The notes under the pieces were generated by a model that was not told the origin of the DNA, ran no database searches, and worked only from the letters and a program-made list of their open reading frames with translations. A DNA stretch of 64,000 nucleotides, from assembly GCA_949358305.1 (NCBI GenBank), contig OX442314.1, positions 16,175,060 to 16,239,059 on the forward strand. Reading direction: 5' to 3'. The stretch's first letter is position 1, and the number at the start of each line of letters is the position of its first letter. This document shows, piece after piece, positions 30,661 to 42,600 of this stretch. Source of the DNA: Strigamia acuminata. Taxonomy: Eukaryota > Arthropoda > Chilopoda > Geophilomorpha > Linotaeniidae. The translations under genes were made by a program, and so were the position numbers.

Positions 30661-31082
30661 TTATTTTGGAATCGGTCTGTTTAGGACTGATTCTTGAAAA
30701 GCATTGTGGTTGACAATAGTTTTGTTGTAGAACCTCGCGAATGTTTGTTCGGAGGTCCAACCGGCAACACCTAATATTTGTTGCACCGGAATAACACTGG
30801 CGGCTGCACTGGTGGCCGCAGCTCGCGTCGAATGAGCACCGAACTCTTGACGGTAAACCGTATGGTGACCCGCACGAGAATCTTGTGCATAGTTTTGGAG
30901 TTGAAAATTACAGCGTCGGTTGACACTGTCATTTCCGAGGTTTTCAATTGTTGCAGTGAGCTTACTCTAGCTGCAGTAGTTAAGCAAGCAGAATAAGTGT
31001 CTTTTCTTGTAGACATATCCAATCTAAGTTGTCGTGTGGCCAGAGTTTGCGCAATTCGTTGAGAGCCAAACCCACATCCCAT
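30661..31082 (-). pseudogene. DIRS tyrosine recombinase, broken
   Basis: The C-terminal piece (30966-30661, TAA) reads EFGAHSTRAAATSAA ... VAGWTSEQTFARFYN. This matches the DIRS/Ngaro recombinase box with the H-x-x-R residues and the catalytic Tyr in FYN. An in-frame TAG at 30967-30969 cuts it off. In another frame just upstream, AARVSSLQQLKTSEMTVSTD resembles the region around the first catalytic Arg. The segment between them is shorter than in intact enzymes, so there is at least one frameshift and probably a deletion. Confidence 0.8.
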
Positions 31083-33348
31083 GTTGCCACGTACCGTGGC
31101 AGACTAGGTCGTAAATTAGTAACTCCTTTTAGAGTGCGAACTACTATTAGTTGTTAGACAACAACGAATACATTATTGTATGTGTTACATTCCATTTCTT
31201 CGCTTTCTCTTTGGCAAACGATTTCGATATGGACTTCGATCGTAATTCGATGGACTATTCCAGATAAATAATATGGGTTTGTGAAAATAATCCTATTTAT
31301 GTAAAAAGTTTTACTTTGTAATCAGGTATATCCTTATTTTTTATAAGTATGAAAATAAATATATTTATTTATTAACCTGTTTACTTAATCGAAATTATAC
31401 GTGGCTAGTTCAGATTCATATTTCAGAATGCAATGATTTTTTTGATCTTATTTCGAATTCTTTCGAAATTGCGATTTCTTGTAATCGCGTTCTTTGTTGT
31501 TATCCAACACATGCTTTCTTTTCAGAATAGACAGTATCTGCCGTATTTTCTAGGTGGGCATGATTATGTCCCAGTCGGCTTAATTTTCAGCCTCCGATGA
31601 TAAGTTTTAAAAAGTCTTACCGAGTGGTAAAATTAACTTTTTTACGATAAATTTCATTTCTTGCAAAATAAATTTAGATTCAGATCTCGGTTACAGATGA
31701 TGTTAATGAAAAATCTCTCATTTATCTTAAATATTTCAAGGGATCCCTTACGTATGGTGATTCGATAGAATTTCCACTTGTGGCGACGCAAATTTATCAA
31801 TTGATCTTAATGTATCGTTATTCAAGTATGAACGACATAAAATGTTTTATTTAAATAAAACTTTATAAAAACCAAGTGTTTTCCAATCTTATTGAAAAGT
31901 AATGCAAATAAAGTATTCGTTTGAATTCTTATTAACTGCGCTTAATAATCAGGGATTTAAAAGGTCATCTGGTTTATTCATATTCGTAATATCTATTAAA
32001 TAGTCGAAATGTTTGACGTGTTGTTCTTACAACAAACTAGAGAAAAAGCAAGTGCTTTAACTTGGTAATATATTATACTTTCAAGTGTAAAAGGTGATGG
32101 TCTGGATTGACCTAACTTCTAAAATATTCCAATTTTATTTTAAAAAGGGACTTTTAATATTGAAATGTTCTTTTGAACGATCTGCTACTACATACAATTA
32201 GTGTGCAGATGGCTTCAAAAAAGTTCTTGAACTGAATAAATACTTATAGTTCTGGTAAATATGTTTACCATTTTGTAAAATCAGAATAAAATAAATTGAT
32301 TCATTTACCAATTTGATATGTATTCTATTTATTTTGAGAATGAAGAGTAAACTTTATTCCTTTTTCCCGTACTGAAATGATTCGATTTTTGCAATTCGCA
32401 AAGTTTACCTATTTGCCTTTAAGAATTTTAGCATTAAAGTGAATGCAACTTTCTTTCTTGTAATTGACAGCACAAGAATAAAGCGGAATATTTTTAGACA
32501 TTATAGATAAATTTCTGTTCCTATTTATTTCAATCGAAACTTTTTCCAGTAAATTTGTCTAAACCAATCTCATTCACTTTCGTAAATGCGTACAAGAGAA
32601 CTGTGACACTCTGATTCGATATAAGTTATAAATCGAAATAAACAAAGATTGTGATTAAAACAATCTGAATTCACGATTGAAAAATTGTTAATAACAATTA
32701 GGAAGCACGCTAAATCGTTGGATTCTTGGCGCTTCTGGTTTCTAGGCAAAGCAGCTGTAAAATGTTTTCATCGGATTAGAACATTCGAGCGATAATCCTT
32801 GCCTTGTTGGATTTTACTATTTTAAAATCACGGTCTTGATTATACGAAACGAAAGTAAGGTTGATCAGGTATGAGGTATGTGTTAATCTTGTAACCAAAA
32901 TTTGAGAACAAATAAACCTGTTCTTTAAACAGTATCGACTTTCCTTTGTACTTATTTCCCAAATAAAAGTTGGTGTAAGTGTCTGATAACTTTTTTGTCA
33001 ATTTCTTGAAATGGCCGATTGAAAATAATTCGAATTTGAATTCGGTGAAAACGACGTTCCGTAGGCGGACAAAACAACGATAAATTCGGACTGAATTTTA
33101 TAATTTCCCGTGGTAGATTTATAAAATAATTTTTATTTATTAACCTGTTTATGGTTTTACCACGTGGTAGAATTCTCGTTTTACGAAGATGTTCGATTTT
33201 TCTACAGAAAATCAAAATTAAAGTGAATATTTTTCACTTCTTGTGATTCTAATACAAGATCTTTATAACTAAATTTAGTTATGACTTAAATTTCGGTCAA
33301 AACCTACTTTTCATTTTCATGCGCACAAACTTCCCGATCAATTTGCAT

Positions 33349-34702
33349 TCAATGTGACCCCAACGAGCGGTGGTCCGCCCATCTGTCTAGTGGCTCGCCC
33401 ATCTGTCTAGTGGCTCTCAAGAACTCGCAAGCCGAAACAACTGGGCGACAGGGGAGATTGGGATGACGGAATCGGAACATGTTCGATTCGTCAGTAATAG
33501 GAACGGATAAATTAACCATATTATCCGGGATGACGGGATCAGAAACATTGTTCGATCCGTCTGCGTATGTACCGTTTACGGTTGGATCCGAAGCGGATAA
33601 AATTACCGGTCCGCCTGCGACGACAGGGGTATTCGCAAGGACGGGGTTCAAAAACAAAGCTTGTCCCAATATTTGGATCCGTTCCGCCTGTAACAACAGG
33701 GGCAATCGCCAGTGCGGGGCTAAAAAACAAGTTTTCCCGACTAATGGATCCGCTTCGCCTGTGACGACAGGGGATTTTGCCAGAACGAGGTTCAAAACAA
33801 AGTTTGTCCTGATATTTGGATTCGTTCCGCCTGTAACGACAGGGGCATTCCGCTCCGCCTGTAACGACAGGGGCATTCCGCTCCGCCTGTAATGACAGGG
33901 GCATTCCGCTCCGCCTGTAACGACAGGGGCATTCCGCTCCGCCTGTAACGACAGGGGCATTCCGCTCCGCCTGTAACGACAGGGGCATTCCGCTCCGCCT
34001 GTAACGACAGGGGCATTCCGCTCCGCCTGTAACGACAGGGGCATTCCGCTCCGCCTGTAACGACAGGGGCATTCCGCTCCGCCTGTGACGACAGGGGATT
34101 TCGCCAGAACAGAGTACAAAACACAGTTTGTCCAGACTATTGGATCTGCTCCGCCTGTGACGACAGGGGATTTCGCCAGAAAGGAGTACAAAACACAGTT
34201 TGTCCCGACTATTGGATCTGCTCGGGATCTGCTCCGCCTGTGACGACAGGGGAAGTCGCAAGAACGGGGTTCAAAAAAATAAAAATTTTTGTTCCGTTTA
34301 CGGAAGTCGGAACGGATATATTAACCGTTCCGTCCGTAGCGATAAGGTTTCTTTGCGGTAAAACGACAACCGTTTCCGCCGGCTGTTTATCCAACACATG
34401 TTAGAAAGCCAAGACGTCCAGCCAAGACGTTAGTGGTCAGCGGTTCAGGCACGGCGCCTGACCCAGCCACAGGAAGTACGCCAGTCTGCGGAAGAACGAC
34501 GACCGTTCCCGCAGCAATCTGATTTGCAGCGATAGTCTGCATCAAACCGCGCAATTTCGTCGGTTAGCACATCTAGCCGCTGGTTCATCCTTCTCGGCGA
34601 AGGCAGCGGCGATTGTTGGTTCAAAGTTTGGACCGCGTGGTCAGTATTATCGTCATTGTCATTAATAATCGGGAAACCGATAACCTTAACGAAGGAATTC
34701 AT
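33349..34702 (-). pseudogene. Gag-position region of the DIRS element, repeat-rich and frameshifted
   Basis: A frame begins MNSFVKVIGFPIINDNDDN at 34702 and becomes closed after about 85 codons. Other frames continue with degenerate PVVTGG / LNPVLA repeats down to about 33350. The position at the left end of the element fits the gag-like first ORF of DIRS elements, but sequence similarity to known gag is not recognisable to me. Confidence 0.5.
33836..34097. repeat. 28 bp tandem repeat, about 9 units
   Basis: The unit CGCCTGTAACGACAGGGGCA plus TTCCGCTC repeats with almost no variation; one unit has AATGAC and the last has GTGACG. Because 28 is not a multiple of 3, the reading frame rotates and the peptide repeats every 28 residues. 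Diverged single units flank it at about 33690, 33745, 34150 and 34230. Confidence 0.93.
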
Positions 34703-34853
34703 TTTATGTAACTATAAAAAACAATGATATTACAAAGGGGTTCGAAAAATATAACAATTTCTTTTGAAAAAGGTAGAAAAAACGATACTTATTGAAAATT
34801 TTCTCGTAGAGCAATTCGAACCTGACCGCGCAACCCGTTAGTAGAACCGGAAG

Positions 34854-34887
34854 TGACGTAACCCGACTAGTAGCGCCATCTCCTGTT
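34854..34887. repeat. DIRS inner ITR, left copy
   Basis: 34 bp inverted match to 30215-30248. The outer left terminus, 34879-34912, overlaps it and pairs with 30529-30562. Confidence 0.88.
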
Positions 34888-35025
34888 TAGCCGGAGATTA
34901 CAAAGAGTGAATAGGCTGGGACAGGTTGTATGACGCAAACAACGTCTCGTTAACGGCCACAGGATGGCGGTACGAGTTACTAAAACACGAAAAACAAAGC
35001 GGGAAAAGAAGCTCGTGTTTCGATA

Positions 35026-37034
35026 ATGGATTTAAAACGATTTTGTGTATCTTTTTGCAGAGCAAATGGATTTTCTTTAAATAGGTCGGTTGAATTTTAA
35101 ACGCACAAATTTAGCTTCTAATGAATCATTGTTTCAGCGATGCCACATCGTACTTGACAAATATACTTTCGACGATAGTCCCCGAAGATCACGATGAGCT
35201 GCTGCAGAATATCATTGATAAAGTTATTCGTCAGTGCTTGGAGAGACCAGTTTTAACCAAGGATATATTAGAAAAAACATTTGAAGAAATTTCCCAATAC
35301 GAATCGGCAAACCCGGACAAAATATTTCACGTGATCGACGCCTTTTCTGTGCCACGATTCACGTACAATTTAGAAAAGAGAAAATTTGTCATCGATAATT
35401 CGGCTATAAATCTAAACGGGAGTGCCGAAAACAGAGAAAAATTATTTCGTGAAAGATACCTGTTGCTAAGTCAACGAACAACGCGACATAAACTGTTTTT
35501 ACCTCCGGTACCTGGAGCAAGCGCTGAGGAAAATGGCAAAAAATTTCACCTGAAACCCGTGGAATATTTACTAGCGACAACATCGAGACTCGGAAATGTG
35601 GTGGTTTTAGGCATGTTGTCGCAATTGAAAGAGGTGAATGAGAAATTGAAAAATTTGTTGTGAAAGCTTCATCTTTTATTGCAACATTTCAGGGTAAATT
35701 TTATCTGGAAGATCCCACCGGTGCCGTGCAGCTGGATTTGACCAACACGAAGTTCCATCCTGGTCTCATAACCGAAAACTGTTTTGTGTTGGCTGAAGGG
35801 GCGTACGACGATGGCGTTTTCCATGTTCAAGCATTGGGATTTCCGCCAGCTGAATCTGCAGACACAACACGGTGTTTTTCTTTATAAATTTGCGTCGACG
35901 AATTAAAAATTAATTAATTAATTTCTTTTTAGTACGTATTTCGGAAATGAAAATTTTTTTGGTGGCCCACATGCGACGAATATAAAATCGTCTCCGCAGT
36001 TACTGGCATTTGAACAAGACAACAGCGACGCGATGTTTGTTTTGTTATCGGATGTGTGGTTAAATGAGATAAAAGTATTTTTATTTTTAAATTACAAATT
36101 TTGATTACGGTACATTTCAAATGTTTAATTTCTTTTTTTTTTTTGAAGGTCCAGAAAAAATTAAACACATTATTGAGTGGATTTGTAGAGTCACCGCCAA
36201 CTTGTTTTATTTTCATTGGAAATTTTCTGTCCGGGTCACTTCAAGCGCAGTCGTTTCAATTACTCTCAACGAGTCTAAAAAAACTAGGCGACATTATTGC
36301 TCAATATCCAACGATTCTCCGTCAATCGAAGTTTGTTTTTGTACCTGGTCCTCGTGATCCAGGCATCGGTTCTATTTTACCCAGGTAAATATATATATAA
36401 GATTAATTTAATATTTTTACTACCGTATTGTTTTTTTTCTTATTATTTTAGGCCGCCTATTCCGTCTTGTTTGACCGAACAATTCTGTAGAAGAGTCCCT
36501 TCGGCCGTTTTCACAACTAATCCTTGTCGCATTCAATTTTGTACGAAGGAAATTGTCGTTTTTCGTGAAGATTTAGTAACGAAAATTTGCCGAAGTGTAG
36601 TTCACTTTCCGACTGCAGGAGATATTCCGGATCATGTCAGTTGGCTATTCAAATTGATATTTCCAAACTGTTACAAATTACAATTTAACACTTTATTTTT
36701 GCAGTTTGTAAAAACACTCATTTCTCAAAGCCATTTATGCCCGCTACCATTGAACAATGCTCCAATTTATTGGTCTTACGACCATGCTCTTCGTTTATAT
36801 CCTCTTCCGGATGTTATTGTATGTGCGGATAAATACAGTTCTTACTGCGTATCAAATATGGGCTGCACATTTTTCAATCCTGTAAAAAAAAAGAGTTTTG
36901 AAGTCGGTGAACATAATAATGTTTCCATTTTTATTTTTCAGGGTTCATTTGCCACTAATAGTGGAAATTTCAAAGTTTACATGCCAATAACTGGGGAAGT
37001 TGAAGATAGCCAGATTCAAGACGAAGAAACATGA
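35026..37034 (+). CDS. POLE2: DNA polymerase epsilon subunit 2 (B subunit)
   Basis: Accessory subunit of the leading-strand polymerase epsilon in the nucleus. The start ATG at 35026 gives [19 protein letters not shown], which splices at a GTCGGT donor to the exon at about 35138 in phase. The N-terminal helical domain follows, then [31 protein letters not shown] and [12 protein letters not shown]. The OB fold is [20 protein letters not shown]. The inactive calcineurin-like phosphoesterase domain contains [60 protein letters not shown] and [15 protein letters not shown]. It ends [10 protein letters not shown] at the TGA. Length and domain order match animal POLE2. As in other B subunits, the phosphoesterase metal ligands look lost. 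Confidence 0.94.
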
Positions 37035-37135
37035 GGAATGACGTAAAAACTGATTTTTATTTGCATGAATACAAATATTACTTGTGTCTAGTTTTATTTA
37101 TGGAATAATGTTAAAATTAAGTTCCAAGGATGAAA
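36991..37135 (+). repeat. POLE2 tail duplication, copy 1
   Basis: The end of the POLE2 coding sequence and its 3'UTR, including GAGGAATGAC, TTTTTATTTGCATGAATAC and ACTTGTGTCTAGTTTTATTT. A diverged second copy lies at about 37255-37510. Confidence 0.75.
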
Positions 37136-39694
37136 TTAAAAGTTGAGCAAAAATAATGAATTGTACTCACTTTATAATAAATTATCGTAACTAAAAAAAA
37201 GTAAATAACTAGAAGTAAATACTAAATTTAAACTCAACATCATGTCTGCGAGAAGTGGGGAAGTTAAAGAGTTAAAGACAGCCAAATTAAAGATGAGGAA
37301 ACGTGAGGAATGACATAAACACTTTGACTTTTATTTGCATGAATACCAATATCACATATACACATATTTATTGCAATAAATATAAGAAAACTTGAAATTA
37401 CAATTTTGTAGTCTATGTCCATTTGACATACACTTGTGTCTAGTTTTATTTTACAATTAGAAACGGAATAGTGTAATGCACTCAAAAATTATGTTACAAA
37501 GGATCAAATTAATAAATTCCTAAAAAATTAAGAATTGAATTCTTACACAAACATTTTCCTTAGCGTAATTAACTAACATGGGAATTAAAAATTCCAATCA
37601 ACTAACAAACTTCAACAAATTTGAATTAATCCTTTAAACATAGTAAAATAGATTTTGTTTTTCTTCTTCATTAGAAACGAATTGGAAGAAATATTGGATA
37701 TTAAGTAAAAATTTCAATTTCTTCATTCAATATTATAAATATATATATGTTAGATAAATGCAAATAATAATTATTTTTAAAAAAGAAAACAATATAAACT
37801 TTTTTTGTATTTTTCCTTTTAAATTGCGTGAAAAGATTTGTTTCTTTTAGACTAGAAAAATCAGAAATAAAACTCCTTTACATTATTCAATCGCAAGATA
37901 TTTCATTTCCAGTAATAAAACATAAAAAAAGTTGATCAAAAAACAGTTTTCTTTGGCCTTTTTTTTTGTTTTGAAAAAGAAAAAAAAAGTGCTTACAACA
38001 AACCTTAGGGATAATAAACTAAGAAATAGGAAAAAATGTTTTAAAACTGAAATATTAGGGCTGAAATTTGTAACAAACACTCACCAGGGATGAAAACATT
38101 GAACATCATCCAGTATCAAGATTGTCTGAATCTTATCAGAGATGATTTCCCTGGGTTTTATTAGAGCAAAAATTTGGTGTTTAAAAGGAATTGACTCCTC
38201 CATCCAAAATACACTTTGAAATGGGAGAAAAAAAAATAGTACAAATAAAAAATTTCAGCATACATTGCTGCACATTAATTAACTCACACGAATTATACAC
38301 TATTAATAAAATTAGTACAATATTAAAATTGACATGAGTAATTGTTATGTACACTAATCTTTGTACATGTTATGTATAAATCGTGGCGGGTTTGTAAGAA
38401 GATGCAGGAAGATTGGTTTCTTTCGTGTTTTTTTATGTTTTTATATATATTTTTTTATTTTTTTATTTTTATTTTTTATATTTTTTTATTTTTTCTTCTT
38501 CCTACACAAAAATTTCTGTAAACGGAGGAAGATTATTTTAAAGCCTAACGATTGCAATTAGATCGACATAGACAACTGGAATTAATATTTCACACACACT
38601 TATGTCGATTTAGAGCCATGTTTGGAACTTGTATGTTTCGTTTGCCATCAACCAGAAGAATTTATTTAAAGTGACCCTACAGAAATGTCACTACTAACAG
38701 TATCGGAGAACGTCTCCAAGCTAAACTAATTTTTATGAGAAAGTTACGCGACACATTGGACGACCAACCCAAATTTAAGAAATCCACTTTCCAAAATTGG
38801 AACTAATTGGAAGAAAATAAAGCGAGAAGAGCTAGATTTAGAGTAGTTCAAATGGGTAAATGTTTTAACAACTCTTCTGGCCCATTGCACGTGTAAATAA
38901 AATTTGAAAACGATAAAAAACAAAAAATAAATGAATAAATATTTCTTTTTAAACATATTCAAACAATTATGACTAGAAATTATATAAACCCTAATACATT
39001 TCGACATAAAACTGCCGAAATTAATACATTTTTTTTATACTTAATTTTTGTTTTAAAGCTACGTATAATATTTGTCCTATTTAGACATACATTTGACAAT
39101 TGAATAACAAACTCAAATTAAAATGCAGCAGATTGCGATATTTGAAATGTCAAATATTGCTCCACCACTTCAATTGGACCAGCCACATTGACTAGATAAT
39201 CATTTTATATTTCAAAAATAAAAATTAAAATCAATTAAAATCAATTAAAATCAATAAAAATTTAAAATTTAAAATCCACCAATTTCAATTCCATGATTAA
39301 TAAAAATAAAAATAAAAATAAATGTATAATAAATTCTTTAAAATAAATTAAATAAATAATTTCAAATTTTTTCTTCATTTTCTTTTTGGAAAACTAAAAA
39401 AAGCCACAATATTTTCGACGGAATATTCAGAGGATGGAGAGAAAAAGAGAGAAAAGGAGTTATGGGGTTTGTAATGGAAGAAATTTGAATTTTCATTTAT
39501 TTTTTTGGTTTAAACTTGAATTTTTTCTTCATTTTTCTTTCTTTCTTCTCGGCCGTCTATTGAGACTAGATAAACAACGCTGCTTCCGGATTTTCTAGTT
39601 GTCTCTGTTCTTAGGAATAGATTTTGGCGGCGGGTCGTCATCGGACTACGATGCTACCGGAGATGAGCTGCTCTCTGCTTCCTGGCCCTGTGGC
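37035..39694. other. Convergent 3' region of POLE2 and DGK
   Basis: AT-rich. It includes the second copy of the POLE2 tail (about 37255-37510: GTGGGGAAGTTAAAGAG ... GAGGAATGACATAAACAC) with the same following words as copy 1. There is a T-rich tract at 38419-38500 and many A/T homopolymers. No independent gene was recognised. Confidence 0.6.
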
Positions 39695-42600
39695 TCAGAA
39701 GGGCCCGGAATTATTGTTGGCACTCACGCTGCTCGGATCAGGCTTGATCTGCATACTGCCACTTACCACCATCGACGGCTCAGTATTGCGGCGCTTTATT
39801 TTGCTCTTGATTTTCTTGAGCATAGTCGCCTGAAATCAATCAACACATTAAACAACATTCTGCCAAACAACAATTCTACAAAATAATTAATTACCTTCAG
39901 TGCTGATTTCAGGATGACAACTTCGCCAGAATTTTGGATCCACGGCTCACCATCGACTTGCACAGGCATCTCTGTACACAATTTAATTTTTATCTACAAA
40001 TACATTCAAATCGGTTTATTTGTTATAGGGTAAAAATCACATTCAAGGGTCACTCATGTTTAAAACCATACATGCCCTCCTTGAGCTATGCGAATGGCAC
40101 TACGGAGTTTGCTTTGAATTTGACCAAGGTGAACAACTCCCGTTACGCCCACCAACTCTAACATCCCGTCGTAGTGAGTTGGTTTGGCGAACTGAGAGTC
40201 CTTTTCCTCTCCCCAGGGATTGGCGCCGGATCCCCAGCTGCAAGCAGATCAATCAACAAATCACCATTATACACTGCGACCAATCGTTACCTCAAAATGT
40301 TTAAAATGATTATTCCTTCGACGGGCGGTAAATCGATGACTTTGCCATCGACTTCGACTTTGATTTCTTTGTGCAAATCCTTGTACGTTTTCCGGCTCAC
40401 CATTTTGCGTAGGCCCATTTTTACATAAACACCTTTATTGTGCAATCTATTAGTCGGAAGAAAACAATTTTTTGCTTTAATTTTCATCTTTAATCGGCAC
40501 GACCAATTCTATCTTGACCTGCTGTTAAATTTGTTTGGATTCTCCTCTCTGGCGTTGTGAAAATCCAAGCAAAGATCGGCATCGACTCCAATGCCAAAAT
40601 AATTGTTCATGACAAATATTTGGGTGTTATCCTCTGAGGTCGAACCGGTGCCGCTATTTTGCACCAGACTCGACTTGTCCTCCACTTTGTCGGCATCCGA
40701 ATGAAACACAACGGTCCACCTGGAAAAAGATACAATTAAATCCAAATGCAAATACCAAATACTATCAACATCAACTCAACCTGTCTAATCGAATTTCTTC
40801 AGCTTCTATCACATCTTTTAATATGTTTAATGGATCCTCTCCACCGGTATAACCTGGTCCCCAACGTAATACTCGGGCAAGGTCATTTCCTGACAGATGA
40901 AAAAGCAAATGTATCAATTTATGAAGTATGACGCGGGAATAAAAACATTTATAGCACAACACGCACAGAAATGATCCTATCAAGGAACATGCAACCGCAG
41001 GCTTATCGTCCTTGCATTGGGAATTAAAATATGATATCAAAATCATTTTTGCACGTTCCAAGAAATCGAAAATTATTCGATTCATGTTTGAACAAAACCA
41101 TAACATGCGATCAATTTTTCAAAGTAATTTGGCTAATTCACCGGTTCCCAACGGGACAATAGCACAAGGTGGAGATTGGCATTCGGAGTCTTGGCCGACG
41201 TTATCTAGACACTGCAATACCCAACCGATCGTTCCATCACCTCCACACACAAGAATTTTGTAGTCACGCACGTGCCGGAACACGTACAAGCTTGAAATAT
41301 TAAAAATAATAATTAGCAACACTTAAAATTGAAGCTGTCAAATAATAATGACTATGTACGAGTAGTGTGTACCCAGGTAAGGGTCCTCCATTTTCCAAGT
41401 CAAAAACTTGGTATGGATTTAATAATTTTCGGAATGAAGTAATGAGCTCGGAACCCTGGCAGCCGCCGCTTTTTACATTTACAAATATTAAAAGGGGCTG
41501 TGAAAGTACAAATTTATTAAGAAATGATAAATAAATTGAATTTTTTCTATTATTATTATTCAATTATTCACTTGGACGTTAGACGGAAGCATTTGAGGTT
41601 GAACATTTGGAAGTAACAGTACTAATAACGTTTTATCATCGTACGCTGCCTCTCCTAGAGCATAAAATGCTCCTACTGCTGAAGCCGGACTTTCGTATGT
41701 GATAACCATTGATCCATATTCGTAGTATATAGGACCAATAGAAGAAAATTTGTTATCTGCAATTTAAAACAGAATTTGTTATCAGCATTATTCAATAAAT
41801 CCACGAAAATTCTTACCTAATCCTACATATTCGAGTAAAATTTTCTCGTATTGTCGCTGAGATAAATTTGGCGGAAGATTTCCAACATGAAGGGCGATGT
41901 TGGAGCCGTGAGGATCTTCTTTCAATTGAAGATAAAACCTTAACATGTCCATTTGCCTAACAGATTCCTATTTTCAAACAAAATAATCGCATTAAACATT
42001 TTTTTTTTAAATATTAAACACAAATTTGACGTAATTGATTACAATTTCTATAAAACTACACAACTGCACAGTGCTGTGCAAACAAAAACAAAAAAACAGC
42101 TTTATTCCAGTACCTTTCCTAATTGTATTAAAATTTCTAATGGTTTTTCGTGAATTTCCATAACTCTACTCGTAACTATTAATTGAACAAAAAAAAAATG
42201 TATAATTTCTTTTAAATTTTTAAAAACGTCTATTTACCACTTCCTTTATCTAGCGACGTTTCACTAAGTCGATATTTTTGCGGATTTGTTTCTTCTAATC
42301 CGAAAAGTTTCACAGCCGTCCTAATAACACCTTCCACTGTGGTGTCACTAGTTACGAGAACGGGTTTGTAGATTTCTTTGACGCGACACGATCTGAAATA
42401 CATAAATTATTTCCACCATACATATTTAAAATATAATTTCTTTCATTTTGTTCAAAAAACAAAACAAAAACCTTAATCTTCCTGGGAAAACTCGAATGTA
42501 GGTCCTATCCACCTCAGTATCTTTAAACCTAATTATAATTGCTGGCCTTTTCCCATCTTTATAACTAAACTGTTGAACTGGTGAAGATTCGTCCACATCA

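Larger units (their letters stand above)
30127..34912 (-). mobile_element. DIRS-type tyrosine-recombinase retrotransposon, defective
   Basis: The element runs on the minus strand, left end 34912 and right end 30127, about 4.8 kb. It ends in a recombinase remnant, then an internal complementary region (30436-30562), then the right terminus, the classical DIRS order. The inner inverted terminal repeats are 34 bp and identical (30215-30248 against 34854-34887). The internal region is complementary to both outer ends. No target-site duplication is seen, as expected for this class. I found no reverse transcriptase or RNase H frame: 31140-33340 is AT-rich and closed. The copy is therefore non-autonomous or decayed. 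It sits 113 bp upstream of the POLE2 start codon. Confidence 0.88.

Noticed and set aside
33479-33892. Plus-strand open frame across the DIRS repeat region
   Set aside because: It is the antisense reading of the GC-rich repeat units; the element is oriented on the minus strand.
33836-34097. CRISPR-like array of 28 bp repeats
   Set aside because: The units abut without unique spacers, and the context is a eukaryotic retrotransposon.
39599-39886. Plus-strand frames over the DGK 3' end
   Set aside because: They are antisense to the last DGK exons, which match the family on the minus strand.
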